A DNA stretch of 64,000 bases from Acidobacteriota bacterium (GCA_018268855.1 JAFDVR010000006.1:62001-126000), one strand, 5' to 3'. Counted from the stretch's first letter, positions 33,456 through 43,079 are shown. Notes: a model not told the origin generated them from the letters alone. Program-made: numbers and translations.

Positions 33456-35087
33456 TTAGCGCGCGGCCTCGATAAAGGTAACCTTGTTGATCTCCCGAAG
33501 CGTCGTAATTCCGGCGCGAACACGGTCAAGAGCGGAGTCGCGCAGGAAGTTCATGCCCTTGTCCTTGGCCTTCTTGCGAATCTCTGAACCGGGCTTTTTC
33601 TCCAACAGCATCTCGCGGACTTCGTCATCCAGTTCCAGCAACTCATGGATGGCGGAACGGCCGCGATAGCCGGTGCCGCCACACTCGATGCATCCCTGCC
33701 CTTCGCGGAACTGGAAGTCGCGCCACTCCTCCGGATCGAGGCCGCTGGCTTCGAGTTCCTCGTCCGAATAGGTGACGTAGGTTGAGCAGAAGTCGCAGTT
33801 CTGGCGAACGAGGCGCTGGGCCAGGATACAGTTCAGCGCGGAGACAAAGTTGTATGGCTCGACGCCCATGTTGAGGAAGCGGCCGAGCACGTCCACCACA
33901 TTGTTGGCGTGGACGGTCGTGAAGACAAGATGGCCCGTGAGTGCGGAGTTGATGGCAATCTGAGCCGTCTCTGCGTCACGGATTTCGCCGACGAGAATCT
34001 TGTCTGGATCATGACGCAGGATGGAGCGCAGACCGCGAGCGAAGGTAAGTCCCTTCTTCTCATTGACCGGGATCTGCGTGATGCCGCGAATCTGGTACTC
34101 GACCGGGTCTTCAATGGTGATGATCTTGTCTTCTTCGCTCTTGATCTCATTGAGCGCGGCGTAGAGTGTCGTCGTCTTACCGGAACCGGTTGGCCCGGTG
34201 ACAAGCACCATGCCGTAAGGCTCCTTGATGTAGCGGCGGAAGCGACGGAGATCTTCTTCTGCAAAGCCGACCACATCGAGCGAGAGGTTCGAAAACTTCT
34301 CACTCATCGACTCTTTATCGAGCACACGGAGCACTGCGTTTTCGCCATGCACCGTCGGCATGATGGAGACGCGGAAGTCGATGAGGCGGCCCTTGTAACG
34401 CACGCGGAAACGGCCGTCCTGCGGTACACGGCGCTCGGCAATATCGAGTTCGCTCATGACCTTGATACGCGAGAGGATGGTCTGGTGGTGCTCGCGCGAG
34501 ATGGGCGCCATGGCCTGGGTGAGCACGCCGTCAATGCGGTACTTCACGAGCAACGAGTCATCGTAAGTCTCAAGATGGATATCCGACGCTCGGCGTTCGA
34601 GCGCGCTGAAGATGGTGGTATCCACCAGACGAATGATGGGCGAGATATCGTCTTCGCTGGTGAGGCGCTCGATAGAAATGTTCTCGTCGGGATTGTCCTC
34701 AGCCGAGAGCACGTCGAAGGTAAGCCCCTCCGTCGCCTCTTCCAGCACGCGCTGGCTCTGCTCGGTTTTCTTTAGAAGATCGGTGATCTGTGAGAGTGTG
34801 GCGACGCACGTGATGAGGCGCTGCCCCAACAGGCCGGAGATTTCGTCCAGTACCATCAGCTTCGATGGATCGCTCACGGCAATGACGAGTTTGCCCTCGA
34901 CCTGCTCCAGCGGAACAAAGTGATAGCGGAACATCAGTTCCACAGGCACAGTCTTGAACAATTCGTGCTGGATCTTGAAGTTCTTCAGGTCCACAAACTC
35001 GGAGCGGTAGCGTCGCGCCAGCAGCTTGGCGCGTTCCGTCTCGTCGAGCTCGGGGTTCTGAATCGGAATTGCAATGGGGGTTGCCAT
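33456..35087 (-). CDS. GspE/PilB-family assembly ATPase
   Basis: This 543-residue hexameric ATPase powers pilus or pseudopilus polymerisation. It has an N-terminal GspE-N/MshEN region (about 20-140), then Walker A VTGPTGSGKTTTL near residue 295. An Asp box (TIEDPVEYQI), Walker B ILVGEIRDAETA and a His box (HLVFTTVHANN) follow. A four-cysteine zinc site is present (CDFC, then CIECGGTGYRG). All elements needed for activity are present. It lies between the GspF/PilC gene upstream and PilM downstream. No PilT retraction ATPase is in the window. Confidence 0.95.
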   Translation of the reverse strand: MATPIAIPIQNPELDETERAKLLARRYRSEFVDLKNFKIQHELFKTVPVELMFRYHFVPLEQVEGKLVIAVSDPSKLMVLDEISGLLGQRLITCVATLSQITDLLKKTEQSQRVLEEATEGLTFDVLSAEDNPDENISIERLTSEDDISPIIRLVDTTIFSALERRASDIHLETYDDSLLVKYRIDGVLTQAMAPISREHHQTILSRIKVMSELDIAERRVPQDGRFRVRYKGRLIDFRVSIMPTVHGENAVLRVLDKESMSEKFSNLSLDVVGFAEEDLRRFRRYIKEPYGMVLVTGPTGSGKTTTLYAALNEIKSEEDKIITIEDPVEYQIRGITQIPVNEKKGLTFARGLRSILRHDPDKILVGEIRDAETAQIAINSALTGHLVFTTVHANNVVDVLGRFLNMGVEPYNFVSALNCILAQRLVRQNCDFCSTYVTYSDEELEASGLDPEEWRDFQFREGQGCIECGGTGYRGRSAIHELLELDDEVREMLLEKKPGSEIRKKAKDKGMNFLRDSALDRVRAGITTLREINKVTFIEAAR

Positions 35088-35146
35088 AATCGTTTGACTC
35101 CGAGAATACGGGAACAGCTATGCCGGTGGTTTTTGAAACTCCTTCT

Positions 35147-36349
35147 TTACCTGTTCATCGTTCCCGCACCAAGTTGCAGGATAGGCAAATAAAGCGCCAC
35201 AAGAATGATGAGCACGGCCACGCCCATCACAATCAGGATGGCTGGTTCGATCAGGCTCATGGCCGCGGTGAGTGAAGTCTCCACGTCCTCCTCGAAAAAT
35301 CCGGCGACGGAGTTCAGCATGGTCGGCAGAGCGCCGGTGCTCTCGCCCACCTCCACCATTTCAATGGCGAGCTCCGGGAAAACGCGGGTTCCTTCCAGGG
35401 AAGTAGCCAGGCTCTTGCCTTCGCGCACGGTCGTAACCGACGAAAAGACACCTCGCGAAAGCTGTCGTGAGGAGATGGAGCGCGCTGCCGTCTCCAGCGA
35501 GGGGACCAGCGGAAGGCCGCCAGTAAGCAGCGTGGAGAGCGTGCGGGAAAACAGCGCCACCTGGTATTTGAGCCACACCTGTCCGAAGAGCGGAATGCCG
35601 AGCCGGATGCGGTCGATCGTGAGCGCTCCGGAATCGGTTTTGGACCAGCGGTAAAGCAGATAGATGACCGCTGCAATCCCCAGCAGGATATATATGCCAT
35701 AGCTTTGTGCCGTCTGACCGATTTTAAGCAGCAGACGCGTGATCGCAGGCAGAGGCGTATTGAGCTGGTCGTACAACTGCTGGAACCGCGGCACCACAAA
35801 CGTAATCAAAAAAACAAACAGCGAACTCACCAGCACGACAAGCAGCACCGGATATACCAGTGAGGCGCGCAGCTTTTTCGTGAAGGTGAGCGAGATGCTC
35901 TGAAAGTCGATATAGCGCTGAAGGACTTCGACAAGGTTGCCGGAGCGTTCACCGGCCAGAAGCGTGGTGGTGTAGATGAGCGGAAATCCACCCTGAGCGT
36001 CGAAGGCCTCTGAAAGCGATTGCCCCTGTTTGACACGCTCGGCCACATCTTCAAGCTGAGCCTTCATGCGGAGGTCCTTTTGCCGCTTAGAGAGCAGTTG
36101 GAGAGATCCGGGAATAGCCAGACCGGCCCGTATCAGCGTAAGAAACTGCTGGTTAAAGACGAGAAACGGCTGGAGCTTGACCTTCTTCTGCCGTCCGCCT
36201 ACTCCCCCGATGCCGCGTGGCTTGACCGAATAAACGTAGTAACCAGCCTGCATAAAACGCGCACGCAGCTCTTCCGCGGTCGTCGCTGGGACGACCTGCT
36301 CCTGAATGCGGCCACGCTCATCGGCCATTCTGACTACGAACTCTGTCAT
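35147..36349 (-). CDS. GspF/PilC-family inner-membrane platform protein
   Basis: From the ATG at 36349 this is a protein of about 400 residues with two repeated GspF domains. Each ends in a hydrophobic hairpin: one near 170-220 (VLLVVLVSSLFVFLITFVVP), one at the end (ILIVMGVAVLIILVALYLPI). Conserved features include GERSGNLVEVL in the first half and GESTGALPTML in the second. The protein anchors the assembly ATPase to the membrane and passes pilins to the growing fibre. An upstream TTG extension to 36421 is unlikely because it reads into the iscA terminator. It is the first gene of the secretion operon. Confidence 0.93.
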   Translation of the reverse strand: MTEFVVRMADERGRIQEQVVPATTAEELRARFMQAGYYVYSVKPRGIGGVGGRQKKVKLQPFLVFNQQFLTLIRAGLAIPGSLQLLSKRQKDLRMKAQLEDVAERVKQGQSLSEAFDAQGGFPLIYTTTLLAGERSGNLVEVLQRYIDFQSISLTFTKKLRASLVYPVLLVVLVSSLFVFLITFVVPRFQQLYDQLNTPLPAITRLLLKIGQTAQSYGIYILLGIAAVIYLLYRWSKTDSGALTIDRIRLGIPLFGQVWLKYQVALFSRTLSTLLTGGLPLVPSLETAARSISSRQLSRGVFSSVTTVREGKSLATSLEGTRVFPELAIEMVEVGESTGALPTMLNSVAGFFEEDVETSLTAAMSLIEPAILIVMGVAVLIILVALYLPILQLGAGTMNR

Positions 36350-36421
36350 GCGAAACGCCGGCCATAAGTGGCCCTGCATGATTTTAGACGGGTGGAGGTG
36401 TAAGACGTAGTGAGATAACAA

Positions 36422-36445
36422 AAAACCCCGCCGAAGCGGGGTTTT
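36422..36445 (-). terminator. intrinsic terminator after the iscA-like gene
   Basis: AAAACCCCGC and GCGGGGTTTT form a perfect 10-bp stem with a CGAA loop, flanked by A and T runs. It lies 18 bases after the stop of the Fe-S protein gene and separates it from the secretion operon. Confidence 0.9.
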
Positions 36446-36463
36446 GCTATCTCATAAAACAGT

Positions 36464-36850
36464 TTAGACCGAGAAGCTCGATCCGCAACCGCAGGTGCTC
36501 TTCACCTGGGGATTCTCAAACTTGAAGCCGGCGGCTTCGAGGGTTTCCACGTAATCGACCACGCAGCCGTTCAGGTACATGGCGCTGGTAGCGTCCACAA
36601 ACACCTTCAGATCGTCGTACCGGACGACCTTGTCCATCATGCCTTGGCCATTCTCAAACGACATGGAGTACTGGAAGCCGGAGCAGCCACCGCCTACGAC
36701 GCCGATACGCAGACCGGCCGGGACCGGGTCCTGGGTCGCCATGATCTCCCGCACCTTTGCAATGGCCGAGGGGGTCAGATTCACAACCGAGTTCTGATTG
36801 GTGGGCTGTGGGCCGGTAACAACTTCAGGGGTCGTGGGTGCGCTTGCCAT
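36464..36850 (-). CDS. HesB/IscA/ErpA-family iron-sulfur carrier
   Basis: This protein of about 128 residues starts at the ATG at 36850 (AAGGAG 9 nt upstream). The three conserved cysteines are all present: one in GGGCSGFQYSM and two in the C-terminal CGCGSSF. Such A-type carriers receive clusters from a scaffold and pass them to apoproteins. A 20-residue N-terminal extension rich in Ala/Pro/Thr precedes the core. It is a single gene with its own terminator. Whether it is IscA, ErpA or SufA in function cannot be told from the sequence alone. Confidence 0.93.
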   Translation of the reverse strand: MASAPTTPEVVTGPQPTNQNSVVNLTPSAIAKVREIMATQDPVPAGLRIGVVGGGCSGFQYSMSFENGQGMMDKVVRYDDLKVFVDATSAMYLNGCVVDYVETLEAAGFKFENPQVKSTCGCGSSFSV

Positions 36851-37118
36851 GTGCAAAATCTCCTTGGTGCAAGAATCCGGACTCGAAGAATCCTCGTTCT
36901 TTGTCTATCTTATGCCCCTCACTTGCCGGGAGCAAGATGGGATATCGGTCATTGGACGCTCGGAGATATCGGCACGATGCAAAAGGCGTAATTCGGCTAT
37001 GGACGAATATCGTCCAGCAGGAGTATGGTTCATCCCAAGTCGGCCCGCCTACCCTCCTGGCCACGCATAAACAAGGCCCGCCCGGCAGACGGACATGGAC
37101 TCGAACGGAGGCTTCATC

Positions 37119-37394
37119 ATGCAAACCATGACTATGCTCTGGATCGTTTGGGCCGCTATTGCAGGAACCGCGCTGGCGCTGCTGCTCTATCGGGCCATGC
37201 TTACCCGCTACGAGCAAGACCAGCTCTTTCTCGACGACAACATTCTTAGCGAAGAGCACCATCGCCAGGATGATGTCATCAACCGCATTCACCGCGTCAA
37301 TCCGTATCTCACCGTTGCTGGCGGAGCGGCATGCCTCATGCTGGCCGGTCTGATCGGCACCTATACGTGGCAGGCTTGGCAGATGATTCGCTAG
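37119..37394 (+). CDS. small two-helix membrane protein
   Basis: This protein of about 91 residues starts at the ATG at 37119, with CGGAGG upstream. It has membrane helices at the start (MLWIVWAAIAGTALALLLY) and near the end (LTVAGGAACLMLAGLIGTY). Between them is a charged loop of about 40 residues with E-E-H-H-R-Q-D-D. No family is recognised. It sits upstream of the dipeptidase gene on the same strand, about 90 bases away, and could be cotranscribed with it. Confidence 0.65.
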   Translation: MQTMTMLWIVWAAIAGTALALLLYRAMLTRYEQDQLFLDDNILSEEHHRQDDVINRIHRVNPYLTVAGGAACLMLAGLIGTYTWQAWQMIR

Positions 37395-37487
37395 CTCTTG
37401 CCACGCCACCCGGAGTTCAGCGCACTCGCGCCGTTCTCTGCTGTGGCATATAAAGGAGACTCCGCCAATCTTCATGGAGGTCTCCTG

Positions 37488-38735
37488 TTGATATCCTGCG
37501 CTCGCCTTTCTGCCTCCCTTCTCCTGACTGCTGTGTGCGCCGCAACTCCCCTTGCGGCGCAACAGCGGCGTCCGCGTCATCACGTAACGGAAGCCGAGGT
37601 CCGCGCCATCACGCGTTCGGCGATCCTCATCGACACCCATAATGATGTGACCTCACGCACAGTGAACGGCTACGACATTGCTACACCGAACACGAAAGCG
37701 CAGACCGATCTTCCCCGCATGAAGGGTTATCTCGGTGCGGAGTTCTTTGCTGTATTTGTGGACGCCTCGTATGTGAAGGACAACCACGCGGCCCATCGCA
37801 CGTTGGAGATGATCGATACAGTACGGCACGACATTATCGCCAGACATCCGAAAGATTTTCTCTTCGCTACGAGTGCAGACGATATTCTGCGCGCTCACCG
37901 GCAACACAAGATTGCTGGACTGATGGGCATCGAAGGCGGCCATGCGATTGAAGATTCGCTGCGCCTGCTCCGCGATTACTACGCACTCGGCGTGCGCTAC
38001 ATGACGCTGACGCACTTCAACACCAATGACTGGGCCGATTCGCAGGGCGATATCAACGATCCAAAGGTGGCGCACCACAATGGCCTGACTCCGTTTGGCA
38101 AAGATGTTGTCCGCGAGATGAACCGCCTGGGCATGATGGTGGATATCTCCCATGTCGCGGACAAGACGTTTTGGGATGCGCTCGAAACCAGCAGCGCGCC
38201 GATGATTGCCTCGCACTCATCATGCCGTGCGCTTACCGATTACACGCGCAACATGGCAGACGAGATGATCAAAGCGCTTGCGGCAAAGGGCGGCGTAATC
38301 AACATCAACTTTGGCTGCGACTTTCTCTCGCAGACGTATTGGGACAAAAAGAAAGCCATTCGCCCGAAGATGCATGAGGAGTTCAAGAAGCTGCGCGACA
38401 TCAAAGACCCTGAAGAGCGCGATGCGAAGGAAGATGCGATTGAAGAACAGTTGATGGCTGGAACGCCTCGCCCCACCGTCGCTGACGTTGCCGCGCATAT
38501 CGATCATGCGGTGCAGATCGCGGGCATCGATCATGTTGGAATTGGCACAGATTTTGATGGCGTAGGCCCGTGTGTTCCTAAGGGCGTCGCATCGTATGCG
38601 GAGTTCCCGAATCTCACGCGTGCGTTGTTGGAGAGGGGGTATACGGCGGTGGAGATTAAGAAGATTTATGGCGGGAATATGATTGCGGTGATGCGGAAGG
38701 TGGAAACCGAGGCGCGGAAGTTGCAGGCGAAGTAG
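37488..38735 (+). CDS. secreted membrane-dipeptidase-type peptidase (family M19)
   Basis: This zinc enzyme hydrolyses dipeptides, probably in the periplasm. A TTG at 37488 lies 7 nt after GGAGG and starts a good signal peptide (SASLLLTAVCAATPLAAQ). The frame extends upstream without a better start. Zinc-binding features are DTHND near residue 48, the bridging Glu in GIEGGHAIEDS, and MVDISHVADKTFWD then ASHSSCRAL with two histidines. GIGTDFDGVGPC closes the active site. The mature size (about 390) fits renal-dipeptidase homologues. Its stop codon lies inside the left repeat of the four-helix-bundle element, so that element may have altered the 3' end. Confidence 0.92.
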   Translation: MISCARLSASLLLTAVCAATPLAAQQRRPRHHVTEAEVRAITRSAILIDTHNDVTSRTVNGYDIATPNTKAQTDLPRMKGYLGAEFFAVFVDASYVKDNHAAHRTLEMIDTVRHDIIARHPKDFLFATSADDILRAHRQHKIAGLMGIEGGHAIEDSLRLLRDYYALGVRYMTLTHFNTNDWADSQGDINDPKVAHHNGLTPFGKDVVREMNRLGMMVDISHVADKTFWDALETSSAPMIASHSSCRALTDYTRNMADEMIKALAAKGGVININFGCDFLSQTYWDKKKAIRPKMHEEFKKLRDIKDPEERDAKEDAIEEQLMAGTPRPTVADVAAHIDHAVQIAGIDHVGIGTDFDGVGPCVPKGVASYAEFPNLTRALLERGYTAVEIKKIYGGNMIAVMRKVETEARKLQAK

Positions 38736-39204
38736 TTGTTAGTTCTTAGTTGTTAGTTCTTAGTTCTCTTCCGTTTGAACTCTTTGGAGGTGTGGCGAGG
38801 AAATCCGCCAGACCATTAAGCATCTTTGCGATTTCGTGAGCTCCCCTTTCCACCTTGCGTGCAGAATCATTATTGGCGAAGCCCAATTTGATTGCGAGCA
38901 GAATTTGCGTTTGCAATTCAAAATTTGAGCCTTTCGCAATAAGGACAAACTGACGAAAATCCCGGCGAGAGCTGCGTGCGCAACCTTCAGCGATGTTGCT
39001 TGGAATAGAAATAGAAGCACGACGCATCTGGGACGTTAGACCATACAACTCAGATTTAGGAAATGTTTCCGTCATACGGTAAACCGCAGCAGCCAAATCC
39101 ATTGATTTTCGCCAAACCAGAAGATCGCGAAATGCCTTGCCCATATAAAACTCCGCTCAAGCAATAGGTATTCACTAAAAACTAACAACTAAAAACTAAC
39201 AACT
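38734..39204. mobile_element. four-helix-bundle element with tandem 14-bp inverted ends
   Basis: The left end has two and a half tandem copies of AGTTGTTAGTTCTT. The right end has two tandem copies of AAAAACTAACAACT, which is the complement with 1 mismatch in 14. The ends can pair as a stem around the single gene. This looks like a discrete 471-bp insertion resembling rRNA intervening sequences. Its mobility is inferred. Confidence 0.6.
38746..39144 (-). CDS. four-helix bundle protein (S23/IVS-encoded family)
   Basis: This 132-residue all-helical protein belongs to the family first seen encoded in 23S rRNA intervening sequences. The signature is clear: FRDLLVWRKSMDLA near the start, then SQMRRASISIPSNIAEG, then FELQTQILLA. 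The start ATG has GGAG before it. The last codons and the stop fall within the left terminal repeats of the element, as if gene and repeats move as one unit. Here it is not inside rRNA but between a dipeptidase and an acyltransferase gene. The biochemical function of the family is unknown; RNA binding has been suggested. Confidence 0.9.
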   Translation of the reverse strand: MGKAFRDLLVWRKSMDLAAAVYRMTETFPKSELYGLTSQMRRASISIPSNIAEGCARSSRRDFRQFVLIAKGSNFELQTQILLAIKLGFANNDSARKVERGAHEIAKMLNGLADFLATPPKSSNGRELRTNN

Positions 39205-39226
39205 GAGCCTTCGATTTCGTCGTGGC

Positions 39227-40402
39227 TTACATCAATCCGGGCGCCTTCGGCTTCATCGAATACGGTGCTCGTCCTACCCACTTTTGCAGCAGATAACGAC
39301 GGGCTGGCTTTTCTACGAAGAGGAAGGCCAGGTACGCGAAACCGATCATCACTACATAGCTGATCCATGGATCGAACTGCGCGAGTTTCAGGCGTTCCCA
39401 TACGTGGAAGTCGTGCAGCAGAATCCATGTATTGAAGTGCAAAAGGTAGAGGCAGAAGCTGGCTTCGCCCAGCAGTTCAATCGGTCCCCAGGTGAGCAGC
39501 TTGGATAGCCAGTGCGTGCCGGTGAGGCCCAGGATGAGCACCGCGAAGAACGGTGTCATGGCGCCTCCGTGCAGCATGACGTACGGCAGGTCCTGAATGA
39601 GCGTGTAGAAGATGGTCAGGATGATGGCACCTGCGCCCATCGACATCCACATCTTGGCGCGGTCGCTGAGTTGCACGATGGAGTTGAGATGCCCGAGCGT
39701 GATGCCTGCCATAAAAATCGGCAGGTATGGCAGCGGTGTGTACTTCATGAACCGCAGCCAATAGCCGTAGGAATAGCGGTCAATGTGCGCGAGGCCGTCT
39801 GGATTGATGAGGTAATACGTGGTGGGGATGATGAGTTCCAGTATCCAGAAACCAAAGAAGAGAGCGATTAACTTACCTGCGGATTTAGGCCAGAACTTTG
39901 CGCGATTGAGGAATGGGAAGGCGAGATAGAGCATCGCTTCCGTGGAGAGCGTCCACGCGACGGTGTTCCAGAAAGTTGCGAGCAGCGGGCTCCAACCTTG
40001 CAGGAGCAACGGCGTGAGGATGGTGCCCATCCAGAACTCGGTGTGGGAACGCGCAGTCCACTCTTCGCTAAACATGTGCAGCGAAACGATGAGCGAGAGG
40101 ATGTAAACGGGATAGAGACGTGCCGCGCGGGCAAGGTAAAACTCCTTCACCTTGAGCGTGGCGGCGCGGTGCGCGTAGTTGTACGAAAGGATGAAACCGG
40201 AGATCAGCAGAAAGAAGCTGATGTAGGTGAACCCGCTCTCGATCACCGGCTTGATGTAGGTGATATGCGGCGGGGTGAAGTGGAAGAGCATGATGCCGAT
40301 AGCTAGGAACGTACGGATTCCCGTAAGCCCTGGCAGGGGCGGTTTACGCTGAGGGGCTTGTGCTGCGGGAGGTGCCGCATTGCCCGTGGCTTGTGCGGAC
40401 AT
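39227..40402 (-). CDS. acyltransferase 3 family membrane protein
   Basis: This 391-residue protein has about ten membrane helices and the family opening GLTGIRTFLAIGIMLFHF, where the His is the catalytic residue. A second motif (FYLARAARLYPVYILSL) matches the conserved R-x-x-R-I-x-P of OafA-like enzymes. Such proteins acetylate surface polysaccharides or lipids. It starts 3 nt after the pyrH stop, so it is probably cotranscribed with UMP kinase, an odd pairing in terms of function. The C-terminus is short and has no SGNH domain. Confidence 0.92.
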   Translation of the reverse strand: MSAQATGNAAPPAAQAPQRKPPLPGLTGIRTFLAIGIMLFHFTPPHITYIKPVIESGFTYISFFLLISGFILSYNYAHRAATLKVKEFYLARAARLYPVYILSLIVSLHMFSEEWTARSHTEFWMGTILTPLLLQGWSPLLATFWNTVAWTLSTEAMLYLAFPFLNRAKFWPKSAGKLIALFFGFWILELIIPTTYYLINPDGLAHIDRYSYGYWLRFMKYTPLPYLPIFMAGITLGHLNSIVQLSDRAKMWMSMGAGAIILTIFYTLIQDLPYVMLHGGAMTPFFAVLILGLTGTHWLSKLLTWGPIELLGEASFCLYLLHFNTWILLHDFHVWERLKLAQFDPWISYVVMIGFAYLAFLFVEKPARRYLLQKWVGRAPYSMKPKAPGLM

Positions 40403-40405
40403 GGC

Positions 40406-41122
40406 TTACTGTACAAGCTCCGAGACGACGAGCGTCCCCAGCTTTTCTCCAGACACAACGCGCTTGATGTTGCCGCGTTCGCGCATGGAGAAGATGACCA
40501 TGGGCATGCGGTTGTCGTTGCAGAGCGAGACGGCGGCGGTGTCCATGACGCGCAGGCCACGGCGGATGATATCGAGATACGTAATCTGGTCGAACTTCGT
40601 AGCTTCGGGGTCCTTCTTGGGATCGGCGGTGTAGATGCCTTCAACAGACGTCGCCTTGAGGTAGACATCGGCCTTGATCTCCATGGCGCGGAGCGCGGCG
40701 GCGGTGTCGGTGGAGAAGTATGGATTGCCCGTGCCAGCGCCGAAGATGACGACGCGATTCTTTTCGAGATGGCGAATCGCGCGCCAGCGGATGTAGGGTT
40801 CAGCGACTTCATGCATGGCGATGGCACTCATCACGCGGCTGGGAGTTCCCTGCTTCTCCAGCGCATCGCGCAGCGCGATGGCGTTGATGACGGTAGAAAG
40901 CATGCCCATGTGGTCGGCGGCGACGCGGTCCATGTGGATGGCCTGTTCGGCGACCCCGCGAAAGAAGTTGCCGCCACCCACCACGATGCCGATCTGGCAG
41001 CCCGTGCGGTGCAACTCCGCAATCTCTTCGGCGACGGCGTGGATGAAAACGGCATCAATGCCAAATCCCCGGCCTGCGGCCAGAGCTTCGCCCGACAATT
41101 TGAGCAATACCCGCTTGTACAT
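40406..41122 (-). CDS. pyrH: UMP kinase
   Basis: This 238-residue amino-acid-kinase-fold enzyme makes UDP from UMP and ATP in pyrimidine synthesis. The start is [13 protein letters not shown], followed by [27 protein letters not shown] and a nucleotide site near [22 protein letters not shown]. The length is standard. In most bacteria pyrH is beside rpsB, tsf and frr, but these are absent here, so the gene lies outside the usual translation cluster. The acyltransferase follows by 3 nt. Confidence 0.97.
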   Translation of the reverse strand: MYKRVLLKLSGEALAAGRGFGIDAVFIHAVAEEIAELHRTGCQIGIVVGGGNFFRGVAEQAIHMDRVAADHMGMLSTVINAIALRDALEKQGTPSRVMSAIAMHEVAEPYIRWRAIRHLEKNRVVIFGAGTGNPYFSTDTAAALRAMEIKADVYLKATSVEGIYTADPKKDPEATKFDQITYLDIIRRGLRVMDTAAVSLCNDNRMPMVIFSMRERGNIKRVVSGEKLGTLVVSELVQ

Positions 41123-41213
41123 GTCAGCTTTGAGTATCGCACGAGGCTGAGGAGGCGCGGGCCTCCTCAGCGGGGATTAAAGATTCGGCATTCGAGGATG
41201 AGTGGAGTGTTTT

Positions 41214-42989
41214 CTATGCGGTCTTTGGGGTAGTTCGCAGCAGGCGCACAAAGGCGGCTTTGACACGTTTCTCTCCTGCCTTGGTGAAGCGGACCAGGAG
41301 CGTGTCGCCGTGAATGTCCAGCACTTTGCCTTCGCCGAAACTGCGGTGCTTTACGCGCGCACCAATCTCGAAGAGTGAGGGTTCTTCGATGGGGAGGGTT
41401 TCGGGCGCGGTGGTTACGATGTCACCGCTGGGGGATGGGATAGTAATGACGGTTTCGCCTGCAGGTTCGGCAGCCTGTTGCGGGGCTACGCAGTTGTCGC
41501 AGCGTCCACATGGCTTTCCAGTATCTTCGGCAAAGTATTCGCGGATCACCTGCACGCGGCAGTTGGGGGCTTGCGCGTAGTGCATCATGTCGTTCAATCG
41601 TTCACGGTCTTTTTCTGCGCGATCGAGATAGGTTTGCAGCAGCGTTTCGATCTCTTCATCGGATACGGTGTCGTCCCGCTTAATGACCCACCCCCTTTTG
41701 GTGCGGCGGACAATGCCAGCCTCACGCAGCAGATAGAGGATGACTTGCGTGCGGCGGCGGCCTACGTGACATGCGTCTGCTATCTCGGCTGCGTTGGAGG
41801 GCTCGCCCATGGCTTGCAGAACGCAGCGCACTTCGCTGGCTTTGGGATAACGGCCCGCCATGAAGTAGCTCTGGATGCGCTTGTCTTCGAGACGATAGAG
41901 CAGGACGGCGCGTGAGGGAAGGCCATCGCGTCCGGCGCGACCCGCTTCCTGGTAGTAGGTTTCAAGCGAGTCGGGAAATTCGAAGTGATAGACGAAGCGG
42001 ATGTCGGGCTTGTCGACGCCCAATCCAAACGCCTTTGTCGCTATCATCACTTTGTGCTCGCCGGCCATGAAGGCTTGCTGCACGGCTTCGCGGTCGCGCG
42101 TGCGCATTTTGCCGTGATAGTGGCCGACTGAGATGCCGTGCTCCTTAAGCGTGTCGTGCAGGGCGTTCGCGCTCTTGATGCTGGCGGTGTAGATGATCCC
42201 GCTTCCCTGCTCTTCCTGCAGAAGACGCGTAATGTGTGCGAGTTTTGCGTCGTTGTTTACGGCGGGCAGAACGCTGAAGGCGAGGTTGGTGCGTTCGGTG
42301 CCGGCGTTGACGATGACGGCATCTTCCGCGCCGAGGCGTTCGAGGATCTCTTTCGCAACGTCGTCCGTCGCTGTAGCCGTAAGAGCGAGCACAGGCGGAT
42401 TGCCTAGCTGCTGGCGCGCGTAATGCAGGCCGAGGTAGGCGGGGCGGAAGTCGTGTCCCCATTGCGCGATGCAGTGGGCCTCGTCGACGACAAAGAGGGA
42501 GATGCCGCCGTTGGCTTTGAGCGATTCGAGGAACTCGGCGTTCTCCAGCCGCTCGGGCGTGACGTAGAGCAGTTGCGGGATGCCTTCGGCGATGAGTTGT
42601 TTCACGGCAGTGGCTTCGCTGACGGTGAGCGTGGAGTCGATTTTTTCTACGGCGATATCGGCGTCTGCCGCGTGCTCCTGCTGGTCTTGCATGAGGGCGA
42701 TGAGTGGCGAGACGACGACGACCGGCTTAGGCATGAAGAGGGCTGCGAGTTGGTAACAGAGTGATTTGCCCGCGCCCGTGGGCATGAGGCCGAGTACGTT
42801 GCGGCCGGTGAAGACGGCTTGGAGGACCTCACGCTGGCCGGAGCGGAAGCGTTTGATGCCGAAGCGGCGGCGAGCTTCGCGCTCCAGATCTGGCCATGGG
42901 ATGGAATGCGCGGCGGCAGGTTTGTGTGCGCGGCGTGGTGAGGCTTTCTTTATGCGGACAGGGGTATGTGCGGGAACGGCTGGGGGCAT
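41214..42989 (-). CDS. recQ: ATP-dependent DNA helicase RecQ, with UvrD-like C-terminal tail
   Basis: This 591-residue RecQ unwinds DNA in recombination and repair. Walker A is LMPTGAGKSLCYQ near residue 70, the DEAH box is VVDEAHCIAQWGHDF near 170, and motif VI is YYQEAGRAGRDG. The RQC zinc site (CRVQVIREYF, then CGRCDNC) is complete. The usual HRDC domain is missing. The last 60 residues instead (GARVKHRSFGEGKVLDI, then LLVRFTKAGEKRV) match the small barrel at the C-terminus of UvrD/PcrA helicases. That tail mediates contacts with RNA polymerase in PcrA, so a similar coupling is possible here. Single gene. Confidence 0.95.
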   Translation of the reverse strand: MPPAVPAHTPVRIKKASPRRAHKPAAAHSIPWPDLEREARRRFGIKRFRSGQREVLQAVFTGRNVLGLMPTGAGKSLCYQLAALFMPKPVVVVSPLIALMQDQQEHAADADIAVEKIDSTLTVSEATAVKQLIAEGIPQLLYVTPERLENAEFLESLKANGGISLFVVDEAHCIAQWGHDFRPAYLGLHYARQQLGNPPVLALTATATDDVAKEILERLGAEDAVIVNAGTERTNLAFSVLPAVNNDAKLAHITRLLQEEQGSGIIYTASIKSANALHDTLKEHGISVGHYHGKMRTRDREAVQQAFMAGEHKVMIATKAFGLGVDKPDIRFVYHFEFPDSLETYYQEAGRAGRDGLPSRAVLLYRLEDKRIQSYFMAGRYPKASEVRCVLQAMGEPSNAAEIADACHVGRRRTQVILYLLREAGIVRRTKRGWVIKRDDTVSDEEIETLLQTYLDRAEKDRERLNDMMHYAQAPNCRVQVIREYFAEDTGKPCGRCDNCVAPQQAAEPAGETVITIPSPSGDIVTTAPETLPIEEPSLFEIGARVKHRSFGEGKVLDIHGDTLLVRFTKAGEKRVKAAFVRLLRTTPKTA

Positions 42990-43079
42990 CCGGGTCTACT
43001 TCTCCACATCGTTGGATGCAGATTTGCCCTGTCGCTAAATTCTTCGAGAAGAAAGGTGTTTAGCGTCGAAAATAGGGGT

